NCBI GenBank assembly: GCA_022841745.1
Contig: JALHQW010000055.1
Coordinates: 1-54,160, forward strand
DNA length: 54,160 bases
Source of the DNA: Saprospiraceae bacterium
Lineage (GTDB): Bacteria; Bacteroidota; Bacteroidia; Chitinophagales; Saprospiraceae
Reading direction: 5' to 3'
The position numbers and the translations under genes are program-made. This document shows positions 32,007-40,340 of this stretch, in pieces. Positions within the stretch are counted from its first letter, which is position 1, and every line of letters starts with the position of its first letter. The notes under the pieces were generated by a model that was not told the DNA's origin, ran no database searches, and saw nothing but the letters and a program-made list of their open reading frames with translations.

Positions 32007-32726
32007 TTAAATACCCAATCTAAAATCTTTCACCGGTTGGTCGCTAAAATTTATTTCTTCAAACACGGATGTATTGCCCTCCCCGGCGGGGGATTGCGTT
32101 CCAATGCCAAGCCTAATGACCGATGGATATTCATTTTTAAATACCCGCACCAACTGCCACTCCTCGTTGTCCATGGAGTAATAAAACCCAATGACCTTGG
32201 TATCTGACGATATTTTCAAATAGACAAAATCGCTCTCGACGGCATCATGGTTGTTATCGTCGGAATAGCCAGCGGTTTTTACGGTAACCAACCGCTTGTT
32301 CATGCGCTCGTCGGCTTCAAAAGCAAATTTCAACCAGTTCTTTTCGTCCACGAAAATGAAGGCCATGCCCGCATCATATTTGAACTTGTGCGTCGGAGTA
32401 GTTTTACAGGAAAATGTAAACGCCTTGGTATTGTCAATGGCTTTCAGCAACAGGGGCGCATTGGCAAACTCATAGGGCGGCGTGCCGGGTTCAATGAAAA
32501 AATCCGTTTGCTTTTCGGCTTTCAAGGTTATTCTGGAACCTTGCACCTTCGCAAACTTCCCAGCAGGGCCATTCAAACTATACTCGAATGGCAAGTATTT
32601 TTCGGATAATTGTTCCAATGGTATTTCCTTTTGAAGAGTTGGCGCTGTAGCGGGAATGGATTGCTTCGCTTCGTTGCAGCCTATTGCAATTACCAAAATA
32701 AACAACAAATACGATTTCATACTCAT
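32007..32726 (-). CDS. Lipoprotein with a DUF1349 (concanavalin-like) domain
   Basis: A 239-residue protein. It starts MSMKSYLLFILVIAIGC, a lipoprotein signal with its cysteine near residue 17. Residues 45-239 match the DUF1349 family, beta-sandwich proteins: FFIEPGTPPYEFANAPLLL, AGMAFIFVDEKNWLKFAFE and GFYYSMDNEEWQLVRVF. Some members bind carbohydrates. The ATG at 32726 is preferred to one at 32744 because the -7 element at 32742-32749 puts the transcript start near 32735. It is divergent from the bestrophin gene. Confidence 0.82.
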   Translation of the reverse strand: MSMKSYLLFILVIAIGCNEAKQSIPATAPTLQKEIPLEQLSEKYLPFEYSLNGPAGKFAKVQGSRITLKAEKQTDFFIEPGTPPYEFANAPLLLKAIDNTKAFTFSCKTTPTHKFKYDAGMAFIFVDEKNWLKFAFEADERMNKRLVTVKTAGYSDDNNHDAVESDFVYLKISSDTKVIGFYYSMDNEEWQLVRVFKNEYPSVIRLGIGTQSPAGEGNTSVFEEINFSDQPVKDFRLGI

Positions 32727-32741
32727 TTTAAGTTTGTTGCC

Positions 32742-32749
32742 CAAAGTTA
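32742..32749 (-). promoter_or_regulatory. -7 element of the DUF1349 lipoprotein gene
   Basis: On the minus strand this reads TAACTTTG, a TAnnTTTG match; transcription would start close to 32735. No strong TTG -33 box was found. Confidence 0.4.
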
Positions 32750-32797
32750 GTAGAAAATTCTATCGAGGTATTGGTTGGGAAGGTTGTTAAACCTGCC

Positions 32798-32837
32798 ACT
32801 TACCTAAAAGTAAGTAACGGACATTTACGTAAGTTTG
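32798..32837 (+). promoter_or_regulatory. Bestrophin promoter with GTAAGT half-sites
   Basis: TAAGTTTG at 32830-32837 fits TAnnTTTG. Upstream ACTTAC (32798-32803) and GTAAGT (32810-32815) are inverted, and CGTAAGT (32828-32834) is a further half-site overlapping the -7 box. This may be an operator for an unknown regulator. Confidence 0.35.
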
Positions 32838-32898
32838 GCATCCAATCGCTGCCAGCGGTGTTGTTTTGGGATTCAAATCAACCATCGTTTACTTCGCC

Positions 32899-33837
32899 GT
32901 GATAATCAAAAAAATCTTCAACCCCCTCGCCGTCGCCCGCTACATGCGCTGGGAACTGGTGGCTTCGACGGTACTCTCCATCGCCGTGTTTTTCCTTTAC
33001 CACAACCAGCATTTAGAGAAGGTTAGCCTGCCGTTTTCCATCGCCGCCATTTTGGGAAGTGCCTTGGCCATTTTCTTGGCGTTCCGCAACAACAACGCCT
33101 ACAACCGCTGGTGGGAGGCCCGCACCATCTGGGGCGGCATCATCAACAACAGCCGCATTTTTGCCCGGCAAATCATCGCCAATGCCGATAATGCCGTGTC
33201 GGTTGGCAAGGTGGATGCCTCGCAAATCGAAGCCTACAAAAAAGAGATGGTCTATCGCCAGATTGCCTTTGCCCATTCGCTACGGCTGCACCTGAGGGGA
33301 CAAAGATCGTGGGAGGAGTTCGGGCACCTGTTGCCAAAGGAGGAATTTGAGCAAGTGGTGAAAAAGCAGAACATCCCTAATTTCCTGCTGTTTTTACAGG
33401 GGAAACGTATCAAGGAAGGTACGAAAGCCGAAATCTTAGGTGCATTTGACAATATCAGTTTGGAGCCAACGCTGGCGGGGTTCAATAATTTCCAAGGGGC
33501 TTGCGAGCGCATCAAAAACACGCCCCTGCTACGGCAATATCATTTTTTCACCAAGTTGTTCCTACTGGTTTTCATGGCGGTGCTGCCGTTTTCGCTGATT
33601 GCCGATTTCAACAAAATGGGCGTGCCTGCGCTGATGATTCCGCTCAGTATTTTGCTTTCCTTTGTGTTCGGCGTGATGGGCAAGGTGGGCGAGGTGAACG
33701 AAGACCCCTTCGAGAACCGCATCACGGACATCCCGATGACGGCCATGTGTACGACCATCGAGCGGGACTTACGGGAAATGCTCGGCGAGGTGGATTTGCC
33801 TGAAAAGAAGCTACCCGTTGAAGGGTTTTTAGATTGA
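32899..33837 (+). CDS. Bestrophin-family ion channel
   Basis: A 312-residue membrane protein of the bestrophin/RFP family. NPLAVARYMRWELVAS begins the fold; LGSALAIFLAFRNNNAYNRW is the pore-neck helix with its conserved RxNxxYxRWWEAR; further segments include FTKLFLLVFMAVLPF and VFGVMGKVGEVNEDPFENR with the acidic calcium-clasp-like motif. Bacterial members form chloride or cation channels. The start is uncertain: GTG 32899 gives MIIKKIFNPLA, the family start, while an earlier TTG at 32866 would add 11 residues. It is monocistronic. Confidence 0.87.
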   Translation: MIIKKIFNPLAVARYMRWELVASTVLSIAVFFLYHNQHLEKVSLPFSIAAILGSALAIFLAFRNNNAYNRWWEARTIWGGIINNSRIFARQIIANADNAVSVGKVDASQIEAYKKEMVYRQIAFAHSLRLHLRGQRSWEEFGHLLPKEEFEQVVKKQNIPNFLLFLQGKRIKEGTKAEILGAFDNISLEPTLAGFNNFQGACERIKNTPLLRQYHFFTKLFLLVFMAVLPFSLIADFNKMGVPALMIPLSILLSFVFGVMGKVGEVNEDPFENRITDIPMTAMCTTIERDLREMLGEVDLPEKKLPVEGFLD

Positions 33838-33857
33838 AAAACTAAATATTTTAGGAA

Positions 33858-34472
33858 ATGAAAATAGCAATCATCGGCTCCGGCAACGTTGGTGGAGCAT
33901 TGGCTCAGCAATGGGTTAGGGCGGGACACACCGTCCTCATTGGGGCAAAACTCCCCCTCAGCGACAAGAACATCCAACTCGCCACCCAAATCGGTGAGGA
34001 TAGGTTCACTTCCATTGAGTATGCCGTTCGGCAATGCGAGGTAGTTTTGATTGCCACGCCGCCGACCGCCATTTTTGACATCATCGAACAAATGGGTGAT
34101 GTGTCGGGCAAAATCCTCATTGACGCCACCAACGCCGTGCGGCAAAAGCCAGCGCCCTACGACACGGTTTACCATGCCCTGGCGGAGAAAACAGCCGGGA
34201 AAGTAGTGAAATGCTTCAATTCAACTGGCTTTGAGAACATGTTGAACCCCATTTACCAAGGCGAAAAAATTGATATGTTCATGGCTGGCGACGATGCGGA
34301 GGCCAAGGAAATTGCGAAGCAACTCGCACTAGATGCGGGCTTCGTCACCTGCTGGGATTTTGGCAAAGCCGACAAAGTGGTGCTGCTCGAACAGTTTGCC
34401 CTCTCGTGGATAAACCTCGCCATCATGCAGGGTCACGGGCGAGATATTGCGTTTCGGTTGGTGCGGCGGTAG
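33858..34472 (+). CDS. NAD(P)-binding F420-reductase/DUF-like oxidoreductase
   Basis: A 204-residue protein starting KIAIIGSGNVGGALAQQWVR, a Rossmann site as in coenzyme F420:NADP oxidoreductase and pyrroline-5-carboxylate reductase-like proteins. ATPPTAIFDIIEQMGDVSGK is the following segment. It lacks the C-terminal catalytic residues of P5C reductase, so its substrate is unknown. F420 is not expected in Bacteroidota, so the name is one of family only. It is 20 bases after bestrophin. Confidence 0.8.
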   Translation: MKIAIIGSGNVGGALAQQWVRAGHTVLIGAKLPLSDKNIQLATQIGEDRFTSIEYAVRQCEVVLIATPPTAIFDIIEQMGDVSGKILIDATNAVRQKPAPYDTVYHALAEKTAGKVVKCFNSTGFENMLNPIYQGEKIDMFMAGDDAEAKEIAKQLALDAGFVTCWDFGKADKVVLLEQFALSWINLAIMQGHGRDIAFRLVRR

Positions 34473-34481
34473 GCTCCTGTT

Positions 34482-37151
34482 TTACCCCAACTCCAATTCC
34501 ACCCGATACGACACCCCATCGCTTTTCACTAGCTTGAAGCCCCGCCGCTCGAACATCTTCAGCATCACCTCGTTGCTCGAAAGTGCCTCGGCGTGTATGC
34601 GCTGCATGCCCCGCTCCTTGGCGATGCCCAAAATGAAATCCATGAGCTGGCCACCGAGGTTTTGCCCATGCCACGGGTCGGCCACGAGGATGGCAAACTC
34701 GGCGCTGTCGTCGGAATAATCGTTGACGAGGCGCACCACACCAGCCATCATCTTGCGCCCGGCTTCCTCCACCTCCGCCACGATGGCCAGTTCCCGGTCG
34801 TAGTCTATATGGGTGAAACGGACGAGGAACTTGTGGCTCATCTTTGGCACATAGCCGAAAAAGCGGAAATAGATGCTCGTGCGTGACAGCTTCTCGAACA
34901 TCTCGGCCTCCAGCGGCTCGTCCTCCGGGCGGATAGGCCGCAGCAGGGCTTTTGCCCCGTTTTTCATCAAAATCTCCTTCGTGTACTGGCCGGGATAGGG
35001 CGAAATCACGAGGTGGTCGTAGGCGAAATGCCCTTGTTTCACGGGCAGTTTCTCCAAAACAATATGCGAATCGAGCACCATACCGCCCTGCGAATCCACC
35101 ACATAGGGATTGATGTCAATCTCCTTTATTTCGGGAAAATCCATCACGAGGTAGGCGAATTTGATGAGCAGAAACTGGAGGTCTTGCAGGTCAACGCCTG
35201 GGCGGCCCCGGTAGCCTTGCAGCAGCCGATAGACCTTCGTGCGCTCAATCATGCGGCGGGCGAGGGCCATGTTCAGCGGGGGCAAGCCGAGGTGGATGTC
35301 CTGAAAAACCTCCACCGCAGTGCCGCCCAGGCCAAAGGCGATGACCGGGCCGAAAACGGGGTCTTTCTTCGCCCCGACGAGCAGTTCGAACTCCTTCCGC
35401 ACCATTTTTTCCACCAAAACCCCATCCATACGAGCATCGGGGCGGTGGTGGCGGGCATTGCTCAGCAGCAACTCAAAAGCACCCCGCACCTCCAACGGCG
35501 TGTTGATATTGAGCATTACGCCGCCTACGTCCACCTTGTGGCCAATGTCGGGGCTGTCTATTTTCATCGCAACGGGGAAGCCGATTTGTTGCGCAGCAGC
35601 GACCGCCTCCTCTGCTGTTTTGGCCACCACGTTCTGCGTCACGGGGATGTCATAGCAGGCCAACAGTTGCTTGCCCTCCGGCTCGGTGAGCGTTATCCTG
35701 CCTGCGTTCAATGCTTTTTGGATAATATCAGCCGCAGCCCCTTTTTGGGGCAAAAACGCTTCCGGCGTCGTGGGCGGCGTTTCGTAGAGCAGTTCCAAAT
35801 TGCTCGCGTAGCGCCACATGCGTAGGAAGGCAAGCACGGCCTCTTCTGGGTATCGGTAATTGGGGATGCCGCCTTCCTCAAGGATGGCTCGGCCCTTGGC
35901 CACGTCCACTTCACCCATCCAGCAGGCCAACACGGTCTTGTGCGAACCTTTGCTGTGTTCGACCACTTGCTGCGCAATAGCTGCCTCGCTGATGACCGCC
36001 TGCGGGGCAGTGATGGCCAGTACGCCGTCCACATTGGGGTCGTTCAGGATGAGTTCCAAGGCACGCCCGTAGCTTGTTGCCGGCGTATCGCCGAGCACGT
36101 CAACAGGGTCACCGTGGCTCCAGTGTGGGGGCAGGAAGCTGTTCAGCGCCTTCATGGTTTCTGGCGAAAAACGGGCAAGTTGGCCTTCGTTTTTCATCAA
36201 ATAATCGGTGGCCAATACGGCAGGGCCTCCTGCATTGGTGAGGATGGCGAGGCGGTTGCCAGCGGGCCGGGGCTGCATGGCCAGCGCATGGGCCACGCTA
36301 AAAAGTTGTGAAATGGTCTGCACCCTGATGATGCCTGCCCGGCGGAAAGCGGCGTCGTAGGCGGCATCGTTGCCAGCCAGCGAACCCGTGTGGGAAAGGG
36401 TGGCCTGTGCGCCCTCGTCGCTCTGGCCAGCCTTCAAAATAATGATGGGCTTTTGACGGGAAAACGCACGGGCGGCGCTCATGAACTTGCGAGGTTCGGC
36501 AAGGCTTTCCATGTAAATGAGGATGCACGACGTGTTGGGGTCGGCCCCGAAATAATCAATCAGGTCGTGGTAGCCAACGTCCACCATCTCGCCCACGGAG
36601 ACGAAGTGGCTGAACCCCACGCTCTGGCTCACCGACCAGTCGAGGATGGCGGTGCAAAGGGCGCCGCTCTGGGAGATGAAGGCAATCTTGCCGGGCAGGG
36701 CCATGCGGTTGGCGAAACTGGCGTTCAGCCCCAGCGTAGGGGCGATAATGCCGAGGCAGTTCGGCCCGATGATGCGGACATTGTGCTGGCGAGCCAGCCG
36801 CTGTATTTCCTCGTACATCCGCTTGCCCTCCGCCCCCGATTCCCGGAAGCCCGCCGAAATGATGATGGCCCCGCCAATGCCCGCCTCACCACAGTCCTTG
36901 ATGACGGAGGCCACGGCCTTGGCTGGCACGGCAATGACAGCAAGGTCCACCATGCCGGGTATTTTCTTGACCGAAGGGTAGCTTTTTTTGCCCCGAACCA
37001 ATTTATGGCCAGGGTTCACTGGGTATAGCTTCCCCTTGAAGCCACCTTGCAGCAGGTTGTCGAAGATGGCATAGCCCACTGTGCCGACCTTGTCGGAAGC
37101 CCCGACGGCAGCGACGGTTTGTGGACGGAATATTTTGTCTAAAGGAAACAA
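34482..37151 (-). CDS. NDP-forming acyl-CoA synthetase fused to a GNAT acetyltransferase
   Basis: An 889-residue multi-domain protein. Residues 1-130 bind CoA (FRPQTVAAVGASDKVGTVGY), residues 150-290 are the ligase-CoA domain with a likely phosphohistidine in ATLSHTGSLAGND, residues 480-700 are an ATP-grasp domain (AVAAAQQIGFPVAMKIDSPD, FGLGGTAVEVFQDIHLGLPP), and residues 715-889 are a GNAT domain (LVADPWHGQNLGGQLMDFIL). It fits the acetate-CoA ligase/Pat-like family; proteins of this make acetylate lysines of acetyl-CoA synthetase and other metabolic enzymes. Whether ligase activity is retained is not clear from the sequence. It lies upstream of the heptamer-repeat spacer. Confidence 0.88.
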   Translation of the reverse strand: MFPLDKIFRPQTVAAVGASDKVGTVGYAIFDNLLQGGFKGKLYPVNPGHKLVRGKKSYPSVKKIPGMVDLAVIAVPAKAVASVIKDCGEAGIGGAIIISAGFRESGAEGKRMYEEIQRLARQHNVRIIGPNCLGIIAPTLGLNASFANRMALPGKIAFISQSGALCTAILDWSVSQSVGFSHFVSVGEMVDVGYHDLIDYFGADPNTSCILIYMESLAEPRKFMSAARAFSRQKPIIILKAGQSDEGAQATLSHTGSLAGNDAAYDAAFRRAGIIRVQTISQLFSVAHALAMQPRPAGNRLAILTNAGGPAVLATDYLMKNEGQLARFSPETMKALNSFLPPHWSHGDPVDVLGDTPATSYGRALELILNDPNVDGVLAITAPQAVISEAAIAQQVVEHSKGSHKTVLACWMGEVDVAKGRAILEEGGIPNYRYPEEAVLAFLRMWRYASNLELLYETPPTTPEAFLPQKGAAADIIQKALNAGRITLTEPEGKQLLACYDIPVTQNVVAKTAEEAVAAAQQIGFPVAMKIDSPDIGHKVDVGGVMLNINTPLEVRGAFELLLSNARHHRPDARMDGVLVEKMVRKEFELLVGAKKDPVFGPVIAFGLGGTAVEVFQDIHLGLPPLNMALARRMIERTKVYRLLQGYRGRPGVDLQDLQFLLIKFAYLVMDFPEIKEIDINPYVVDSQGGMVLDSHIVLEKLPVKQGHFAYDHLVISPYPGQYTKEILMKNGAKALLRPIRPEDEPLEAEMFEKLSRTSIYFRFFGYVPKMSHKFLVRFTHIDYDRELAIVAEVEEAGRKMMAGVVRLVNDYSDDSAEFAILVADPWHGQNLGGQLMDFILGIAKERGMQRIHAEALSSNEVMLKMFERRGFKLVKSDGVSYRVELELG

Positions 37152-37279
37152 TTCGATTGCGGATTTACGATTGCGGATTTACGATTGCGGATTGGGGGTT
37201 TATGATTGCGGATTGCGGATTTACGATTGCGGATTGGGGCGACTGCTCCAATCCGCAATCCGCAATCCGAATTCCGCAA
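37152..37279. repeat. GATTGCG/GATTTACG heptamer repeat array
   Basis: GATTGCG words alternate with GATTTACGATTGCG on one side and their reverse complements (CAATCCGCAATCCG) on the other, giving an imperfect palindrome centred near 37246. It is the third site of the GATTGCG family in the window. The spacer lies between two minus-strand genes. Confidence 0.88.
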
Positions 37280-38239
37280 TCACCAAAACTTCCACCAGTG
37301 CCGCAGGTTGCCCATGACGGAGTGGCTGCGAAGCTCGTACTCTTCCCAGACGGAGCGGAACGAGGTGGTCACTTGTCGGTCGTAGGGCATGGGTTCGCCG
37401 TTGATGCCTGCAATGAAATTATGCACACATTGCGGCAGCACGGCCACGTTGTAGCCGCCTTCGAGGGTGGCGAAGATATTTTGGGAGCGCTCCCGCAATA
37501 GTTGGCCGACCTTGTAGAAACTGCTTTCGGTGACCCGAAGTTGCAGCAGCAGGTCGTACTGGTGCGCATCGAAGCCAGCGGAAACGGCCACCACATCGGG
37601 CTTGAACTGCTCCATCACTTGCATGCAATTGGTGAGGGCATTGAGGAAGATGTCGTCGCCGCTTTCGGGGGGCAAGGGCACGTTCATCGTATAGCCTCGC
37701 CCATTGCCCGTGCCAATTTCGTTCACGTAGCCATGCCCCGGAAAGGCCGGGTACTGGTGGATAGAGCAATAGAACACCTTGTCCGTTTCTTCGAAAATAT
37801 GCGAGGTGCCATCGCCGAGGTGCCCGTCGAAATCGAAGAGGAAGACCCGCTTGCCCTCGTCGGCGAGTTTTTGCGCAGCAATGGCCACGTTGTTGAACAG
37901 GCAGAAACCGCTAGAACGGTTGGGGTAGGCATGGTGGCCGGGCGGGCGCACGAGCGCAAAATCGCCCCGCTCGCTAGCCAGCACGGTCGCACCGACGGCC
38001 CGCACTGCTGCCTCGTAGCTGCCAGGCGAGGCCATCGTGTCGGGGTCGAGGTGGGTCTGTGCCTCGCAGGCGGCCTTTACATGCTCAATATGGTGGGTGC
38101 TGTGGACGAGGGGCAGCCATTCCGAGCCATCGGGCACCTCGGTGACGGGCAGGTTCTCAAAAGCTTCGAGGCGCTTGCGGTTTTCGGGGTGCATGCCCGT
38201 GTCGTGCTGGAGGAAGACTGGGTTGTAAATGAGTTTCAT
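37280..38239 (-). CDS. Histone-deacetylase-family amidohydrolase
   Basis: A 319-residue enzyme of the arginase/deacetylase fold. Zinc and catalytic parts are readable: ALVRPPGHHAY, LFDFDGHLGDGTSHIF and AVSAGFDAHQYD. Prokaryotic relatives remove acetyl groups from lysine or polyamines. ATG 38239 is chosen because it starts MKLIYNPVFLQHDTG; a longer frame from 38431 has no family support. It is next to a GNAT-containing acyl-CoA ligase on the same strand, so reversible acetylation is a possible theme. Confidence 0.87.
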   Translation of the reverse strand: MKLIYNPVFLQHDTGMHPENRKRLEAFENLPVTEVPDGSEWLPLVHSTHHIEHVKAACEAQTHLDPDTMASPGSYEAAVRAVGATVLASERGDFALVRPPGHHAYPNRSSGFCLFNNVAIAAQKLADEGKRVFLFDFDGHLGDGTSHIFEETDKVFYCSIHQYPAFPGHGYVNEIGTGNGRGYTMNVPLPPESGDDIFLNALTNCMQVMEQFKPDVVAVSAGFDAHQYDLLLQLRVTESSFYKVGQLLRERSQNIFATLEGGYNVAVLPQCVHNFIAGINGEPMPYDRQVTTSFRSVWEEYELRSHSVMGNLRHWWKFW

Positions 38240-38530
38240 ATCCGATATGGAGGATTTTTCGCAAAAAAACCGAGCGCAGGGGGGAAGGTAGGTGATAAAA
38301 ATCAATTGAGGGGGTGTTTTTTGGAAAGGGGTTCCATGAATTGACCGAGCATGAAAAGCCAACATGACACAGAACGGCAAATCATTGCGAAATTGGCAAT
38401 TTCCAATTGAATTACCAATGTCAAATATCAAATAAAAAATAAATTATTATCACTTCAATTTGTTTCGTCCTTGCTGCAACTTGCGACCGCTGAATCAATT
38501 CCCATACATTAACCATTTAAATCAAGCATC

Positions 38531-39244
38531 ATGGCAAGTTTTAGGAATGCAAGGTTGATTTATCAAGTTTTCGATGGAGAAAACTTTACAGGAGGGCATC
38601 GTTGGTTGTTTGACAGCTACGATGACTTTAGGAATATTGACTTCAATGATGTTGTAAGTTCTATCAAGGTTTTTAAAGGCCCTAATTTTAAGGCCGGAGA
38701 CGTAGCAAGGTTTTACAATGCAATCAACAAAGTTGGCGGCTACATCGAGTTGGCTCCCGGCGATTACAAGCAAATCCATTTGTCCCCGTTCAATTTCAAC
38801 GATGTCATTTCGTCGGTGGGTATTTTTAATCCAGTATATGACGATGTCGAACTTTCGCCGCACTATATCATCCATCTCTTCGATGGGGCTAATTTCACAG
38901 GCAGGGAACGGATAATCTTTGATTCGGTAAGCGACCTCAACACGATTGGCTTTACCAACAAACCAACCTCCGTGCTGATTGAAAATACCTCCAAATGGAC
39001 GGGCGATAAAGTCGTCAACCTATTTGATGCAAACAACTTCACAGGAGGCGTAATGTCCGAGAAATTGAACTTAGGCAAGGTGGGTACAGCGTTCCCAATC
39101 GAAATCAAGAATTTGGCAGCCTATGCTTTTGACAACAAGATTTCAAGCGTCAAGGTAGGGCTTCCAATCCGCTTGGATAAATTCGGAAAAGTGGAAATGA
39201 TGCCTGCTGGCGTCAAGGCGAAAGAGGAAGTCGAATTTGTTTGA
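38531..39244 (+). CDS. Beta/gamma-crystallin-domain protein
   Basis: A 237-residue protein with at least two beta/gamma-crystallin repeats. Greek-key motifs are seen in LIYQVFDGENFTGGHRWLF and IIHLFDGANFTGRERIIFD, and calcium-type motifs of the (D/N)-(D/N)-x-(S/T)-S kind in FNDVVSSI, FNDVISSV and FDNKISSV. No signal peptide is visible. Microbial members bind calcium and may harden matrices or stabilise proteins. It is followed by a strong terminator, so it is monocistronic. The gene has no chaperone or protease partner here; function unknown. Confidence 0.85.
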   Translation: MASFRNARLIYQVFDGENFTGGHRWLFDSYDDFRNIDFNDVVSSIKVFKGPNFKAGDVARFYNAINKVGGYIELAPGDYKQIHLSPFNFNDVISSVGIFNPVYDDVELSPHYIIHLFDGANFTGRERIIFDSVSDLNTIGFTNKPTSVLIENTSKWTGDKVVNLFDANNFTGGVMSEKLNLGKVGTAFPIEIKNLAAYAFDNKISSVKVGLPIRLDKFGKVEMMPAGVKAKEEVEFV

Positions 39245-39323
39245 TACTCAGAATTCATGGTTTTCCGAGCAAGGAATTATCCATGAAACGGCTCGTAATT
39301 GAATCTTAAGGGGTTGATTCAAC

Positions 39324-39366
39324 AAGACCGGAGATGGGGCAAGTGCCCATCTCCGGTCTTTATTTT
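39324..39366 (+). terminator. Strong intrinsic terminator after the crystallin gene
   Basis: Perfect 15-base arms 39324-39338 (AAGACCGGAGATGGG) and 39346-39360, loop GCAAGTG, then TATTTT. Confidence 0.93.
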
Positions 39367-39522
39367 AAAAGCAATCAACCATGAACAATATGCAGCGGAA
39401 CTACAGAAGGTAGGGAGAATTTTGGAAATGAAGAATTGGCACCCTGACAATTCAAATTTTAAGGTCAAACTTCGTTCAGCCATTTTTGGATTTTTACAGG
39501 TGCAAAATATCAGCTGATGGAT

Positions 39523-39530
39523 TAATTTTG
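39523..39530 (+). promoter_or_regulatory. -7 element before the acidic protein gene
   Basis: TAATTTTG matches TAnnTTTG. The predicted transcript start near 39535 is 14 bases before an ATG at 39549 that begins the probable true reading frame (see the next gene). Confidence 0.35.
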
Positions 39531-39693
39531 AAGCACAAACCCAAGTATATGGACAAATAACCTTGAGCAAATACTCGCCGATATTGCCCATGCCACGGAC
39601 AATGTCTTCGACCCCTACCCTCCCAGCGAGGAAACCCCCAATATCTGGGACTGGATTTCGGACGAGGAGGAAGACCAGACAGCGCCCCGCCGT

Positions 39694-40224
39694 ATGTTGG
39701 AAGATTGGACGGGCATCCGCAAGGCACAACTCCCGCCCGATGAACAACTCACCGACGAGCAAATCCTGGTGCTTTTTGAAGCTTTGAAAAAAATGCTCGA
39801 TGCCTATAACTGGATGTTCGTGCTGCAAATCCAGGTGCCACAGCGCATCCAGTACCGTGCCCTGCGCGACAATTTCGACCAGGAAGCCATCTGCAAGCGG
39901 TGGCACATGGGCTTTTTTGAACTTTGCAAACCCGGCACCCCGCACGGTGAATGCGAGCTTGGCGAGGAGTACTGCCATTGTGCTTTCTTTGCAGAGATGT
40001 TCTCCCACTTCGTGGACGAGGAACTGACCCACGAAGAAGAGCGCCGACGCCACCTCGAAATCGAAATCCGGCACCTCAAGCGCAAATACGACGACGATTG
40101 GATGAATTACTACCCCTACCACCTCGACCCCAACTATGACGATGAGAATGGCAACCCCTACGATTATGGGTTCGGGGAGGATTTTGACGAGGATGAAGAA
40201 GAGGATGATTGGTGGAGGAAGTAG
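39694..40224 (+). CDS. Acidic protein of unknown function, possibly frameshifted near its start
   Basis: A 176-residue protein if started at ATG 39694. It has a helical region (DEQILVLFEALKKMLDAYNW), a Cys/His cluster CKPGTPHGECELGEEYCHCA that might bind a metal, and an acidic tail (DFDEDEEEDDWW). Coding continues in frame upstream for 48 codons as NLEQILADIAHATDNVFDPY and PPSEETPNIWDWISDEEEDQ, with no start codon. ATG 39549 would read MDK and then a stop, but removing one T there would join it to that frame. So a one-base insertion at about 39555-39560 may have broken the gene, or a sequencing error is present. No family was recognised. Confidence 0.6.
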   Translation: MLEDWTGIRKAQLPPDEQLTDEQILVLFEALKKMLDAYNWMFVLQIQVPQRIQYRALRDNFDQEAICKRWHMGFFELCKPGTPHGECELGEEYCHCAFFAEMFSHFVDEELTHEEERRRHLEIEIRHLKRKYDDDWMNYYPYHLDPNYDDENGNPYDYGFGEDFDEDEEEDDWWRK

Positions 40225-40340
40225 GGTGCCAACCTACAATAAAATTACCTTTGAGAAATTAATCAAATAGAGGAGGTGATTCGGCGGCGGTTGGGAAAAC
40301 AAAGTGATTGACCATATTTTATCATAAAAAAAATCAAACC

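Noticed and set aside
39299-39517. A 72-residue ORF after the crystallin terminator
   Set aside because: It runs through the terminator hairpin, and no family or promoter is seen.
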